Assembly: GCA_000702525.1 (NCBI GenBank) | Contig: JNIN01000001.1 | Span: forward strand, 434,001-498,000 | Reading direction: 5' to 3' | Length of the DNA: 64,000 nt | From: Lachnospiraceae bacterium AC2012 | GTDB taxonomy: Bacteria; Bacillota; Clostridia; Lachnospirales; Lachnospiraceae | Shown: one piece after another, positions 28,002 to 36,677 of the stretch | How positions within the stretch are numbered: the first letter of the stretch is position 1 | Layout of the letters: every line of letters begins with the position of its first letter | The notes under the pieces: generated by a model | Database searches by the model: none | The model's input: the letters and a program-made list of their open reading frames with translations, nothing else | What the model was told of the DNA's origin: nothing | Translations under genes and position numbers: made by a program

Positions 28002-28931
28002 ATGAAGAATAGTGGCATTGTAAATGTATATAAAGAAAAAGGCTATACCAGTTTTGATGTCGTTGCGATTCTTCGAAAGACATTTCATATCAAAAAAGTA
28101 GGGCATACAGGCACGCTGGATCCGGATGCAGAGGGCGTTTTACCGGTCTGTTTTGGCAAGGCAACGAAGGTTTGCGATTTGCTGACAGACAAGGACAAGG
28201 TATATCGTGCGACCATGCATCTTGGTATCACGACCGATACGGAAGATATGACTGGAAATGTTACGTCTCAGCGTGAGGTTACATGTACAGAAGATGAGAT
28301 TCGTCGTGTGATGATGGAATTTGTTGGAGATATTATGCAGGTTCCGCCGATGTATTCAGCATTAAAGGTGAATGGTAAGAAACTTTATGAATTGGCAAGA
28401 GAGGGAATAGAGGTTGAACGTAAAGCACGACCAATCCATATTTTCTCCATAGAGATCGAAGAGATTGCATTACCATTGGTGACATTTTCTGTGCATTGCT
28501 CGAAGGGAACTTATATTAGAACACTTTGCAAGGATATCGGTGAAAAACTGGGCTGCGGTGCATGTATGGAGCGTCTGCTTCGAACCAGGGTTTCCTGCTT
28601 TGATTTGGAACATGCACTGAAACTGGAGGAAATCAAAGAACGATTTGAGAAATGTGATATGGATGATTTCATTTATGATGTCGATTCCATTTTTAGCCAT
28701 ACGAAGAAGGCGGTCGTAAAGGAAGATTCGTACCGTTATGCGTTGAACGGTGCGGCGCTTTTGGAGCATAACTTTGTTTCGGTGTTTGATGCCTTCGAGC
28801 AGGAAGTCACATTTCTTGATCTGGAAGGAGAATCATCGATTCGGGTTTATTTAGAGGATGGCTCCTTCGTTGGAATTTATGATTGTAAAGACGGTATATG
28901 TAAACTCAGAAAGATGTTTTATGAATCATGA
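28002..28931 (+). CDS. truB: tRNA pseudouridine(55) synthase
   Basis: Forms pseudouridine 55 in the T-loop of tRNAs. 309 residues; the catalytic Asp is in GHTGTLDPDAEGVLP, and VPPMYSALKVNGKKLYELAREG plus SKGTYIRTLCKDIGEKLG are diagnostic. The ATG immediately follows the nrnA stop, and its own stop overlaps the ribF start (ATGA), so the three are translationally coupled. Confidence 0.96.
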   Translation: MKNSGIVNVYKEKGYTSFDVVAILRKTFHIKKVGHTGTLDPDAEGVLPVCFGKATKVCDLLTDKDKVYRATMHLGITTDTEDMTGNVTSQREVTCTEDEIRRVMMEFVGDIMQVPPMYSALKVNGKKLYELAREGIEVERKARPIHIFSIEIEEIALPLVTFSVHCSKGTYIRTLCKDIGEKLGCGACMERLLRTRVSCFDLEHALKLEEIKERFEKCDMDDFIYDVDSIFSHTKKAVVKEDSYRYALNGAALLEHNFVSVFDAFEQEVTFLDLEGESSIRVYLEDGSFVGIYDCKDGICKLRKMFYES

Positions 28932-29851
28932 TACGTTTAGAATATAGCCAGGAACTTAAAATAGAAGAGGAAACAGCGGTTACTATCGGAAAATTTGATG
29001 GCATTCATCGCGGTCATGAGCTGCTTTCTAGTATGATCAGAGATCATGCGGTCCATGGGATGAAGAGCCTGATTATTACTTTTACGATTTCTCCAAGGAA
29101 TGTGTTTTCTAAGGAGGATCAGGTAAAGACGCTGATTACGTCCGATGAACGAGCACATATTCTGGAGCAGGAAGGCACGGATTATCTTTTGGAATTACCG
29201 CTTTCCGAAGAAGTGATGCATATGTCGGCAGAGGATTTTGTGAAGATGTTATCGGAACGATTTCATATGAAATATCTCTGTGTCGGCTCTGATTTTCATT
29301 TTGGATATCAGGGGAAAGGTGATGCGTCTTTGCTGCAGGAATTAAAGAAGGAGTATCATTTTGATCTCGATGTAGTGCCGAAGATTAAGAAGGATAAGCG
29401 AGATATCAGCAGTACCTTTATTCGAGAGGAAATTCGCGCAGGACATATTCTGTGTGCGAATGAGCTTTTGGGCTATCCTTATTTTATCTGGGGCGAAATT
29501 GTACATGGCAATCACATTGGTACCGGTATGGGAATCCCGACGATTAATATGATTCCGCCGGAGGATAAATTATTACCTCCGAATGGCGTTTATATTACGG
29601 AAGTGGAGATTGATCATCGTAAATTCCATGGAATCACTAATGTAGGTAAGAAACCGACAATTAAGTCGGATGATCGGATCAATGTGGAAACACATATCTT
29701 GGACTTCCAGGGAAATCTGTATGAGAAGATTGCAAAAGTATCATTTCTTGATTTTGTCCGCGAAGAGAGAAAATTCGAATCTTTAGAAGCTTTGACAAAT
29801 CAGATTCGAAAAGACACGCAGGCGGCATTTGCATTCTTCAATCAAATGTAA
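28928..29851 (+). CDS. ribF: bifunctional riboflavin kinase / FAD synthetase
   Basis: Makes FMN from riboflavin and then FAD. 307 residues: N-terminal adenylyltransferase domain with GKFDGIHRGHE and DISSTFIREEIRAG, C-terminal kinase domain with GNHIGTGMGIPTINM and GVYITEVEI. It overlaps truB by 4 nt and ends the operon. FMN from this enzyme is the cofactor for the Rnf complex encoded later in the window. No FMN riboswitch is seen. Confidence 0.95.
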   Translation: MIRLEYSQELKIEEETAVTIGKFDGIHRGHELLSSMIRDHAVHGMKSLIITFTISPRNVFSKEDQVKTLITSDERAHILEQEGTDYLLELPLSEEVMHMSAEDFVKMLSERFHMKYLCVGSDFHFGYQGKGDASLLQELKKEYHFDLDVVPKIKKDKRDISSTFIREEIRAGHILCANELLGYPYFIWGEIVHGNHIGTGMGIPTINMIPPEDKLLPPNGVYITEVEIDHRKFHGITNVGKKPTIKSDDRINVETHILDFQGNLYEKIAKVSFLDFVREERKFESLEALTNQIRKDTQAAFAFFNQM

Positions 29852-29862
29852 ACATAGAATAA

Positions 29863-29915
29863 TGTTACGAAAATGTTACAAATATGTTGACATGAAAAAT
29901 ACTAGATGATATATT
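29863..29915 (+). promoter_or_regulatory. promoter with WalR-box-like triple repeat
   Basis: Consensus promoter TTGACA (29887-29892), 17-bp spacer, TATATT (29910-29915). Just upstream are three hexamers spaced one helical turn (11 nt) apart: TGTTAC (29863-29868), TGTTAC (29874-29879) and TGTTGA (29885-29890), the last overlapping the -35. The first two match the known WalR (YycF) consensus TGTWAH-N5-TGTWAH exactly. The gene served is a NlpC/P60 wall hydrolase, a typical WalR target in Bacillus. Binding here is inference. Confidence 0.7.
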
Positions 29916-29957
29916 AATGCAGTGTAAATATACAGATTTCTAATAATGGAGGAAATA

Positions 29958-31007
29958 ATGAAAAAGAGACTTGTACGCGCATTATCAATTGTTTGTTGCG
30001 GTACATTACTTGCAGGGGAAGCAGGTTATGTAGGATATGCAGGAAATACAACGGCTTCACAGTCGTCATCTTCAGCATTAGCTGGTATTTCAGCTGCTAC
30101 AGTAATGAATTTAAATGATTATGATCAGCCGATTACAGCTGTGGATACAGCGACTACGGGTGCTTCTGGTTATGGATATACAAATCTCGGCATTTGCCAG
30201 GTAGAAGGTAATCTTAATATTAGAGAATCTGCATCGGAAGAGGCTTCTTTAGTTGGAAAACTTCCAAATGAAGCTGGATGTGAGATCGTCGCAACAGAGG
30301 GAGAATGGTATCAGATTACTTCTGGAGAAGTCTCTGGATATGTTAAGGCTTCTTACATTCTTACAGGACAGGATGCATTAAACCTTGCGGCAACATTAGC
30401 ATCTACGAAGGCTGTTGTAAATACGAATAATCTTAGAGTACGTTCTGAGATGAGCACAGATGCAAGTGTTATGACAACGGTTTCCTCAGGGGAAGAACTG
30501 GAAGTTTTAGAACAGCTTGACGGCTGGGTAAAAGTATCTGTTGATTCAGATGAAGGATATGTATCTTCAGAATATGTCACGGTTGTAGAAGGATTAAATG
30601 ATGCTATGACTTTGACAGAAGCACGTTATGGCGAAGGTGTGTCAGATGTGCGTGTGGATCTTATTAATAATGCAACGCAGTATGTTGGAAATCCATATGT
30701 CTGGGGTGGCACAAGCTTAACACATGGTGCGGATTGTTCTGGTTTTGTCATGGCAATCTATGCACAGTATGGTATTTCTTTGCCACATTCTTCCAGAGCA
30801 CAGGCAAACTATGGTACGAAGATTTCGGCATCAGAAGCGCAGCCGGGTGATCTGTTCTTCTATGGTAGTGGTAAGAGCATTAGTCATGTGGCTATTTACA
30901 TTGGAAATGGTCAGATTGTACATGCTTCTTCAAAGAAGACAGGTATTAAGATTTCGAATGCATTTTATCGAAATCCAATTTGTGTTACTCGTTTGATTAG
31001 CGAATAA
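29958..31007 (+). CDS. secreted SH3-NlpC/P60 peptidoglycan endopeptidase
   Basis: Predicted wall-remodelling cysteine peptidase that cuts stem peptides of peptidoglycan. Start at 29958, 5 nt after GGAGG (29948-29952). 349 residues: Sec signal peptide (MKKRLVRALSIVCCG...), two bacterial SH3 domains at about 70-135 and 145-210 (LNIRESASEEASLVGKL; LRVRSEMSTDASVMTTV), and a C-terminal NlpC/P60 domain with GADCSGFV (catalytic Cys near 260) and SHVAIYIGNG (His near 310). It stands alone behind a strong promoter with WalR-like boxes. No clear terminator is seen before the rpsO promoter. Confidence 0.93.
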   Translation: MKKRLVRALSIVCCGTLLAGEAGYVGYAGNTTASQSSSSALAGISAATVMNLNDYDQPITAVDTATTGASGYGYTNLGICQVEGNLNIRESASEEASLVGKLPNEAGCEIVATEGEWYQITSGEVSGYVKASYILTGQDALNLAATLASTKAVVNTNNLRVRSEMSTDASVMTTVSSGEELEVLEQLDGWVKVSVDSDEGYVSSEYVTVVEGLNDAMTLTEARYGEGVSDVRVDLINNATQYVGNPYVWGGTSLTHGADCSGFVMAIYAQYGISLPHSSRAQANYGTKISASEAQPGDLFFYGSGKSISHVAIYIGNGQIVHASSKKTGIKISNAFYRNPICVTRLISE

Positions 31008-31023
31008 TACGATTAAAATTAAG

Positions 31024-31052
31024 TTTACAATAACGCGTGGATATGGTATTAT
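31024..31052 (+). promoter_or_regulatory. rpsO promoter
   Basis: TTTACA (31024-31029), 17-bp spacer, TATTAT (31047-31052), giving a leader of roughly 85 nt before rpsO. Confidence 0.75.
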
Positions 31053-31130
31053 TTAGGTGTTGTGTGACCTAGATTCGGTATATGGACACTCCGACCTTGT
31101 ACTGAGTTTAGGCAGGTAATAAAAACTTTT
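31053..31130 (+). promoter_or_regulatory. structured rpsO leader, candidate S15 autoregulatory element
   Basis: The leader contains AGGT...ACCT (about 31055-31070) and TCGG...CCGA hairpin arms before AGGAGGATT of rpsO. In several phyla S15 binds its own leader to block translation. The pairing arms are visible; S15 binding is inference. Confidence 0.4.
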
Positions 31131-31145
31131 AGGAGGATTATAGTA

Positions 31146-31412
31146 ATGATCACAAAAGAAAAGAAACAGGCAATCATCAACGAATATGCAAGAACAGCTG
31201 GCGATACAGGTTCACCAGAAGTACAGGTTGCTGTACTTACAGCTAGAATCGCTGAGTTAACTGAGCATTTAAAGGAAAATCCAAAGGATCATCATTCAAG
31301 AAGAGGTCTTCTTAAGATGGTAGGTAAGAGAAGAAATCTCTTAGGATACTTAAAGAAAGTTGATATTGAAAGATATCGTTCTCTCATTGAGCGTCTTGGC
31401 TTAAGAAAATAA
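31146..31412 (+). CDS. rpsO: 30S ribosomal protein S15
   Basis: 88-residue S15, which organises the 16S central domain. Contains [33 protein letters not shown] and [21 protein letters not shown] lies upstream. It has its own promoter and a terminator at 31427, and precedes pnp as in many bacteria. Confidence 0.98.
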   Translation: MITKEKKQAIINEYARTAGDTGSPEVQVAVLTARIAELTEHLKENPKDHHSRRGLLKMVGKRRNLLGYLKKVDIERYRSLIERLGLRK

Positions 31413-31426
31413 GAGGATGATGGAAT

Positions 31427-31465
31427 ATGGGCGGAGTAGTATTGTTCTATTTCGCCCATTTTTTT
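31427..31465 (+). terminator. terminator after rpsO
   Basis: 13-bp stem (31427-31439 with 31447-31459, two G-T pairs), 7-nt loop, then seven T. Perfect ATGGGCG/CGCCCAT base. Confidence 0.9.
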
Positions 31466-31483
31466 AACATGAAAAGAAACTTT

Positions 31484-31555
31484 GACAGTAGAAATTCGAG
31501 ACCACTGAAAAAATTAGAGGGGTCTCTGACGTTTTCAGTAGTTTCGAATACTGTC
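31484..31555 (+). promoter_or_regulatory. long hairpin in pnp leader
   Basis: Nested complementary blocks form a long imperfect stem just before pnp: GACAGT (31484-31489) with ACTGTC (31550-31555), ATTCGA (31494-31499) with TCGAAT (31544-31549), ACTGAAAA (31504-31511) with TTTTCAGT (31532-31539), and an AGAG/CTCT tip. In E. coli the rpsO-pnp interval has a comparable stem cut by RNase III, through which PNPase represses itself. A double-stranded processing site is therefore likely here, by analogy. Confidence 0.7.
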
Positions 31556-31584
31556 TAAGGAATAAAAAACAAGGAGACGAAAAG

Positions 31585-33675
31585 ATGGTAAAGACATTTA
31601 CAATGGACCTTGCTGGTAGACCACTTAAGGTGGAAGTAGGCAAAGTTGCAAAGCAGGCTAATGGCGCGGTTTTTATTCAGTACGGAGAAACAACAGTTCT
31701 TTGTACAGCGACAGCATCTGACAAGCCAAGAGAAGGAATCGATTTCTTCCCACTGTCAGTTGAATTCGAAGAAAAATTTTATTCTGTAGGAAAAATCCCA
31801 GGTGGATTTAATAAGAGAGAGGGTAAGGCTTCTGAAAACTCTGTACTTACATCACGAGTTATCGATCGTCCTATGAGACCTCTTTTCCCTAAGGATTATC
31901 GTAACGATGTAACATTGAATAACCTTGTTATGTCTGTAGATCCAGAGTGCCGTCCAGAAATCGTAGCTATGATCGGTACAGCTATGGCTACATGTATTTC
32001 TGATATTCCTTTTGATGGCCCATGTGCAATGACACAGATGGGTATGATTGACGGTGAATTGATTGTGAACCCTTCTCAGGAACAGTGGGATAAGGGTGAC
32101 TTAAAGCTTACTGTTGCATCTACAAAAGAAAAAGTTATCATGATCGAAGCTGGTGCGAATGAAATCTCTGACGAAAAGATGTTAGAGGCAATTTATAAGG
32201 CACATGATGTGAACCAGACAGTTATCGCATTGATTGATCAGATGGTTGCAGAAGTTGGTAAGCCAAAGCATGCTTATGAAAGCTGTGCGATTCCTGAAGA
32301 AATGTTCGCGAAGATGAAGGAGATTGTAACTCCTGAAGAAATGGAAGAAGCTGTTTTCACAGATGAAAAGCAGGTTCGTGAAGAGAACATCAAGGCTGTA
32401 ACAGCAAAGTTAGAAGAAGCATTTGCTGATAACGAAGAATGGTTAGCCGTTCTTGGAGAAGCAGTATATCAGTATCAGAAGAAGACAGTACGTAAGATGA
32501 TCTTAAAGGATCATAAGCGCCCAGATGGTCGTGCAATCGATCAGATTCGTCCTCTTTCTGCAGAAGTTGATTTAATTCCTCGTGTACATGGTTCTGCGAT
32601 GTTTACACGTGGACAGACACAGATTTGTGACGTTGTAACACTTGCTCCTTTATCAGAAGCACAGAAGGTAGATGGATTAGATGATAATATCCATGAAAAG
32701 AGATATATGCATCATTATAACTTCCCATCTTATTCTGTAGGTGAGACAAAACCATCTAGAGGCCCAGGACGTCGTGAAATCGGACATGGTGCTTTGGCTG
32801 AGAGAGCATTGCTTCCAGTGCTTCCATCCGTAGAAGAATTCCCATATGCAATCCGTGCCGTTTCTGAAACATTTGAATCCAATGGATCTACATCTATGGC
32901 TTCTACTTGTGCATCTTGTATGTCACTTATGGCTGCTGGTGTACCAATTAAGAGAATGGTTGCTGGTATTTCTTGTGGTCTTGTAACAGGAGATACAGAT
33001 GATGATTATATTGTACTTACAGATATCCAGGGTCTGGAAGATTTCTTCGGCGATATGGATTTCAAGGTAACAGGTACAACAGAAGGTATTACAGCAATTC
33101 AGATGGATATTAAGATTCATGGTCTGACTCGTCCTATCGTAGAAGAGGCAATCAGAAGAACACATGAAGCTCGTTTATTCATCATGGATACATGTATGAA
33201 ACCTGCGATTTCTGAACCACGTGCAACGGTTGGAGAATATGCTCCTAAGATTGTTCAGATTCAGATTGATCCACAGAAGATTGGTGATGTTGTTGGCCAG
33301 AGAGGTAAGACAATTAACGAAATCATCGATAGAACAGGTGTTAAGATTGATATTACAGATGAAGGTGCTGTAAGTGTTTGCGGTACAGATAAGGCTGCAA
33401 TGGATGAAGCGATCAATATGATTCAGACCATTACAACTGATTTTGAAAAGGGTCAGATCTTCACTGGTAAGGTTGTAAGCATCAAGGAATTCGGTGCATT
33501 CGTTGAATTCGCTCCTGGAAAAGAAGGAATGGTTCACATTTCTAAGGTTTCCAATGAGAGAATTGACCATGTAGAAGATGTGTTGACACTTGGAGACACA
33601 GTAAAGGTTATCTGCCTTGGTAAGGATAAGATGGGTAGAATCTCATTCTCTATCAAGGATGTTCCAGAGGCATAA
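31585..33675 (+). CDS. pnp: polyribonucleotide nucleotidyltransferase (PNPase)
   Basis: Phosphorolytic 3'-5' exoribonuclease and degradosome component. 696 residues: two RNase PH domains (FSVEF/KREGKASENSVLTSR; second with DKRPDGR-like DHKRPDGRAIDQIRPL, FTRGQTQ, GPGRREIGHGALAERAL), helical linker, then KH (IGDVVGQRGKTINEII) and S1 (FTGKVVSIKEFGAFVEF) domains. Complete and typical. Confidence 0.97.
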   Translation: MVKTFTMDLAGRPLKVEVGKVAKQANGAVFIQYGETTVLCTATASDKPREGIDFFPLSVEFEEKFYSVGKIPGGFNKREGKASENSVLTSRVIDRPMRPLFPKDYRNDVTLNNLVMSVDPECRPEIVAMIGTAMATCISDIPFDGPCAMTQMGMIDGELIVNPSQEQWDKGDLKLTVASTKEKVIMIEAGANEISDEKMLEAIYKAHDVNQTVIALIDQMVAEVGKPKHAYESCAIPEEMFAKMKEIVTPEEMEEAVFTDEKQVREENIKAVTAKLEEAFADNEEWLAVLGEAVYQYQKKTVRKMILKDHKRPDGRAIDQIRPLSAEVDLIPRVHGSAMFTRGQTQICDVVTLAPLSEAQKVDGLDDNIHEKRYMHHYNFPSYSVGETKPSRGPGRREIGHGALAERALLPVLPSVEEFPYAIRAVSETFESNGSTSMASTCASCMSLMAAGVPIKRMVAGISCGLVTGDTDDDYIVLTDIQGLEDFFGDMDFKVTGTTEGITAIQMDIKIHGLTRPIVEEAIRRTHEARLFIMDTCMKPAISEPRATVGEYAPKIVQIQIDPQKIGDVVGQRGKTINEIIDRTGVKIDITDEGAVSVCGTDKAAMDEAINMIQTITTDFEKGQIFTGKVVSIKEFGAFVEFAPGKEGMVHISKVSNERIDHVEDVLTLGDTVKVICLGKDKMGRISFSIKDVPEA

Positions 33676-33702
33676 ATCGTTCGATAGAAATGGATGGTAT
33701 TT

Positions 33703-33731
33703 AGAGAGATCGCAATGAGCGGTCTCTCTTT
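33703..33731 (+). terminator. hairpin after pnp
   Basis: 11-bp stem (33703-33713 with 33719-33729, one T-G pair) and 5-nt loop, but only three T follow, so termination is probably partial and scpA may be read through. Confidence 0.6.
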
Positions 33732-33751
33732 AACCTTATGAGGGATAGGAC

Positions 33752-34504
33752 ATGGAATTAAATGTAAAATTACAGGCTTTTGAAGGCCCGCTTGATTTGC
33801 TGTTACACTTAATTGATAAGAATAAAGTTAATATTTACGATATTCCAATTGTCGAAATCACGAATCAGTATATGGAATATATTGAGGAAATGAAACGTCA
33901 GGATTTGAATGTTATGAGCGAATTCCTAGTCATGGCTGCAACGCTTTTGTCAATCAAGTCGAAGATGCTTCTTCCGAAAGTCGAAACAGAAGAAGACGGC
34001 GAAGAGGTGGATCCACGTGCAGAGCTTGTAGAACAGCTTTTGGAATATAAGATGTATAAGTGTATGTCCTATGAACTTCGCGATCGTCAGATTGGCGCAG
34101 AACAGGTTTTCTATAAGGAGAAAACGCTTCCGAACGAGGTTTTGCAATATGAACAACCGGTAGATCTGGAAGAACTGATGTCGGATGTCACCTTGAATAA
34201 ACTCAGTTCTATTTTTCAGTCTGTCATGCGAAGACAGGAGAATCGTGTCGATCCGATTCGTTCACAATTCGGTACGATTAAGAAGGAAGAGGTTTCTATG
34301 GAGGATAAGATGATTTTTGTGCGTGATTACGCGAAGAATCATCAGACATTCAGCTTCCGAAAGTTGCTTGAGAGCCAGGCTACGAAGACGGAGATAATCG
34401 TGACATTTTTATCTATCTTAGAATTGATGAAGGATGGTACCATTTCCATTGTGCAGGAAAATATCTTTGATGATATTTTGATTCATTCTAAGGTGGCAGC
34501 ATAG
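33752..34504 (+). CDS. scpA: segregation and condensation protein A
   Basis: Kleisin subunit of the SMC-ScpAB condensin that compacts and segregates the chromosome. 250 residues with the kleisin N-terminal block VKLQAFEGPLDLLLHLIDKNKVNIYDIPI and the winged-helix C-terminus (TEIIVTFLSILELMKDG). It is 15 nt upstream of scpB. Confidence 0.95.
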   Translation: MELNVKLQAFEGPLDLLLHLIDKNKVNIYDIPIVEITNQYMEYIEEMKRQDLNVMSEFLVMAATLLSIKSKMLLPKVETEEDGEEVDPRAELVEQLLEYKMYKCMSYELRDRQIGAEQVFYKEKTLPNEVLQYEQPVDLEELMSDVTLNKLSSIFQSVMRRQENRVDPIRSQFGTIKKEEVSMEDKMIFVRDYAKNHQTFSFRKLLESQATKTEIIVTFLSILELMKDGTISIVQENIFDDILIHSKVAA

Positions 34505-34519
34505 GAGTTAAATAGATAT

Positions 34520-35101
34520 ATGAACAGAAAAGAGATGGCTTCCGTTATAGAAGGAATTCTATTTGCAATGGGAGATTCTGTAGAAATTTCAAAAATTGCG
34601 AAGGCGTTAGAAGCAGATCAGGGTGTCGTAGAATCCATTTGCGATGAGCTTGCTGAGAAATACAAGAAGGAAAAACGTGGTGTGCGTATCGTCAAGCTGG
34701 ATAGTAGTTATCAAATGTGTACGAGCGTAGATGTATATGAGTATTTGATTAAGCTGGCGAAACAGCCGAAAAAATATGCATTGACAGATGTTTTGATGGA
34801 AACGTTGTCGATTATTGCCTATAAGCAGCCGATTACGAAAGCGGAGATTGAGAAGATTCGTGGCGTGTCTTCGGATCATGCAGTAAGTAAGCTTGTAGAA
34901 TTTGGCTTGGCACAGGAACTTGGACGTTTGGATGCACCGGGACGTCCGATGTTGTTTGGTACAACGGAAGATTTCCTGCGTTCTTTTGGAATTGCGTCCA
35001 TTACGGATTTGCCTTCCTTAAATCCAATGCAGGTAGAAGAATTTAAGATGCAGGCAGAAGCTGAGGCCGAAAATGTTTTAGCGGAAAATATTGAAATATA
35101 G
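34520..35101 (+). CDS. scpB: segregation and condensation protein B
   Basis: Tandem winged-helix partner of ScpA in the SMC complex. 193 residues: VIEGILFAMGDSVEISKIAKAL, ALTDVLMETLSIIAYKQPITKAEIEKIRGV and APGRPMLFGTTEDFLRSFGI are the family core. Ends with a short acidic tail. A strong terminator follows. Confidence 0.95.
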   Translation: MNRKEMASVIEGILFAMGDSVEISKIAKALEADQGVVESICDELAEKYKKEKRGVRIVKLDSSYQMCTSVDVYEYLIKLAKQPKKYALTDVLMETLSIIAYKQPITKAEIEKIRGVSSDHAVSKLVEFGLAQELGRLDAPGRPMLFGTTEDFLRSFGIASITDLPSLNPMQVEEFKMQAEAEAENVLAENIEI

Positions 35102-35107
35102 TGATGG

Positions 35108-35145
35108 AATAGTCCTCCTTGTTAATATACAAGGAGGACTATTTT
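35108..35145 (+). terminator. terminator after scpB
   Basis: A 15-bp perfect stem: 35108-35122 with 35129-35143 (core AGTCCTCCTTGT), 6-nt loop, followed by TTTTA. It separates scpB from the decarboxylase operon. Confidence 0.9.
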
Positions 35146-35193
35146 ATTGCATAAAACCTTTGTTAAAAATATGTCAAAATTGCTCTAAATCGC

Positions 35194-35222
35194 TTGAAAA
35201 AAAGGGTTGGGAAGGTTATTAT
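35194..35222 (+). promoter_or_regulatory. decarboxylase operon promoter
   Basis: TTGAAA (35194-35199), 17-bp spacer, TATTAT (35217-35222), 40 nt upstream of the carboxyltransferase start. Confidence 0.7.
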
Positions 35223-35261
35223 TTTTATAGCGCAAATTTATATTTATTGGAGGATAAAAGC

Positions 35262-36662
35262 ATGAGTGATATGAAAAACAGCCCCGCTGTAACACATATC
35301 GAGAGTTTGCTTGACGAAAATAGTTTCGTTGAACTGGGTGCTCTTGTTACGGCGAGAAGTACTGATTTTGGTCTAGATGATTGTGAGACACCTTCTGACG
35401 GTGTGGTAACTGGTCATGGACTGATTGATGGACGACTTGTTTTTGTGTTCAGCCAGGATGCTTCTGTTTTAAATGGAACCATTGGTGAAATGCATGCAAA
35501 GAAGATTTTATCGGTTTACGATATGGCGATGAAGATGGGCGCGCCTGTAATCGGTATGTTGGATTGTGCAGGTGTTAGACTTCAGGAGTCCGTAGATGCA
35601 TTAGAAAGTATGGGTGAGATCTATGCAAAGGCGGTAAAAGCTTCTGGAATTATTCCACAGATTTTAACAATTTATCGTTGCGGAGGTGGACTATCTGTTT
35701 TACCAGCCGTTAGCGATTTTAATTTTATGGTTAAGGATGGTTCCCTTTTTGTTAATTCGCCAGATACGATTTCTGGTAATAACAAGGATAAAGAGGATAC
35801 ATCATCCGCAGACTTCCAGTTTGAAGCTGGAAATGTTGACTTTGTCGGAACTGAAGATGAGGTCTTTGAAGAAATTCGAAATCTCGTTATGATGCTGCCA
35901 GGATCAAATATTGAAGGCGGTGCCATCGATGAGTGTGAAGATGATTTGAATCGCGCATCTGAGAACTTGCTGGTAAAGAGATTGGATCCTGCGGAATTTG
36001 CAAAAGAAATTTCGGATGGACACTGCTTCTTTGAAGCTAGGGCCGGATACGCAAAAGAGATGGTTACAGGATTTATTAAATTAAATGGTGTAACGACAGG
36101 TGTTGTAGGAAATAGAGAAAAATGTGGCGAGGAAGAATTCGAGACGGTTCTTTCTGCGAGAGGCTGCGAAAAGGCAACGACTTTCGTAGAATTCTGTGAT
36201 GCATTTGATATTCCTGTTTTGACACTTACCAATGTAGATGGCTATAAGTCATGCGTTTGTGCGGAAAAGAAATTGGCTAGACAGATGGGACGCATGGTAT
36301 TTGCCTTTGAAGAGGCATCTGTGCCAAAGATTAACTTTATTACAGGTAAGGCATATGGAACGGCCTATATTCTTATGAATTCCAAGGCGATTGGTGCTGA
36401 TCTTGTATATGCATTTGCCGATGCAGAAATGGGTATTATGCCTGCAAATTTAGCTGCTAAAATTCTTACGGATGATGCTTCAAAATTTGGAGAAGTGGCT
36501 GCTTCTTTTGAGGAAGTTCAGTCCGGTATCCAGAATGCTGCAAGAAGAGGTTATATCGATCGAGTTGTCAATCCAGAAGATGCTCGTAAGTATCTGATTG
36601 CCGGTTTTGAGATGCTTTTCACAAAGAATGTGGATTATTATAAAAAGCATGGAACGAAGTAA
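35262..36662 (+). CDS. acyl-CoA carboxyltransferase-family subunit (MmdA/12S-like), divergent
   Basis: Carboxyl-transferase subunit of the family that includes methylmalonyl-CoA and glutaconyl-CoA decarboxylase alpha subunits and transcarboxylase 12S. Start at 35262 behind GGAGG (35249-35253); an upstream in-frame extension overlaps scpB and a terminator and is rejected. 466 residues with two crotonase-like halves: PSDGVVTGHG, SQDASVLNGTIGEMHAKKI, and in the C-half GKAYGTAYILMNSKAIGAD. The usual oxyanion-loop motifs are changed: DCAGVRLQE (101-109) and CGGGLS (140-145) replace the common SGGARIQE and CAGGA. Genes for a membrane gamma subunit, biotin carrier, OadB and OadA follow. The acyl-CoA substrate cannot be told. 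Confidence 0.82.
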   Translation: MSDMKNSPAVTHIESLLDENSFVELGALVTARSTDFGLDDCETPSDGVVTGHGLIDGRLVFVFSQDASVLNGTIGEMHAKKILSVYDMAMKMGAPVIGMLDCAGVRLQESVDALESMGEIYAKAVKASGIIPQILTIYRCGGGLSVLPAVSDFNFMVKDGSLFVNSPDTISGNNKDKEDTSSADFQFEAGNVDFVGTEDEVFEEIRNLVMMLPGSNIEGGAIDECEDDLNRASENLLVKRLDPAEFAKEISDGHCFFEARAGYAKEMVTGFIKLNGVTTGVVGNREKCGEEEFETVLSARGCEKATTFVEFCDAFDIPVLTLTNVDGYKSCVCAEKKLARQMGRMVFAFEEASVPKINFITGKAYGTAYILMNSKAIGADLVYAFADAEMGIMPANLAAKILTDDASKFGEVAASFEEVQSGIQNAARRGYIDRVVNPEDARKYLIAGFEMLFTKNVDYYKKHGTK

Positions 36663-36677
36663 TAGGAAGGTGTGCGT

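Noticed and set aside
28932-29957. FMN riboswitch near ribF or downstream gene
   Set aside because: No conserved RFN helices or AGGAUA-type core were seen; the region upstream of 29958 is a compact promoter.
35091-35261. 57-codon N-terminal extension of the MmdA-like carboxyltransferase
   Set aside because: It overlaps scpB, passes through a perfect terminator and the promoter; a proper GGAGG and ATG occur at 35249-35264.
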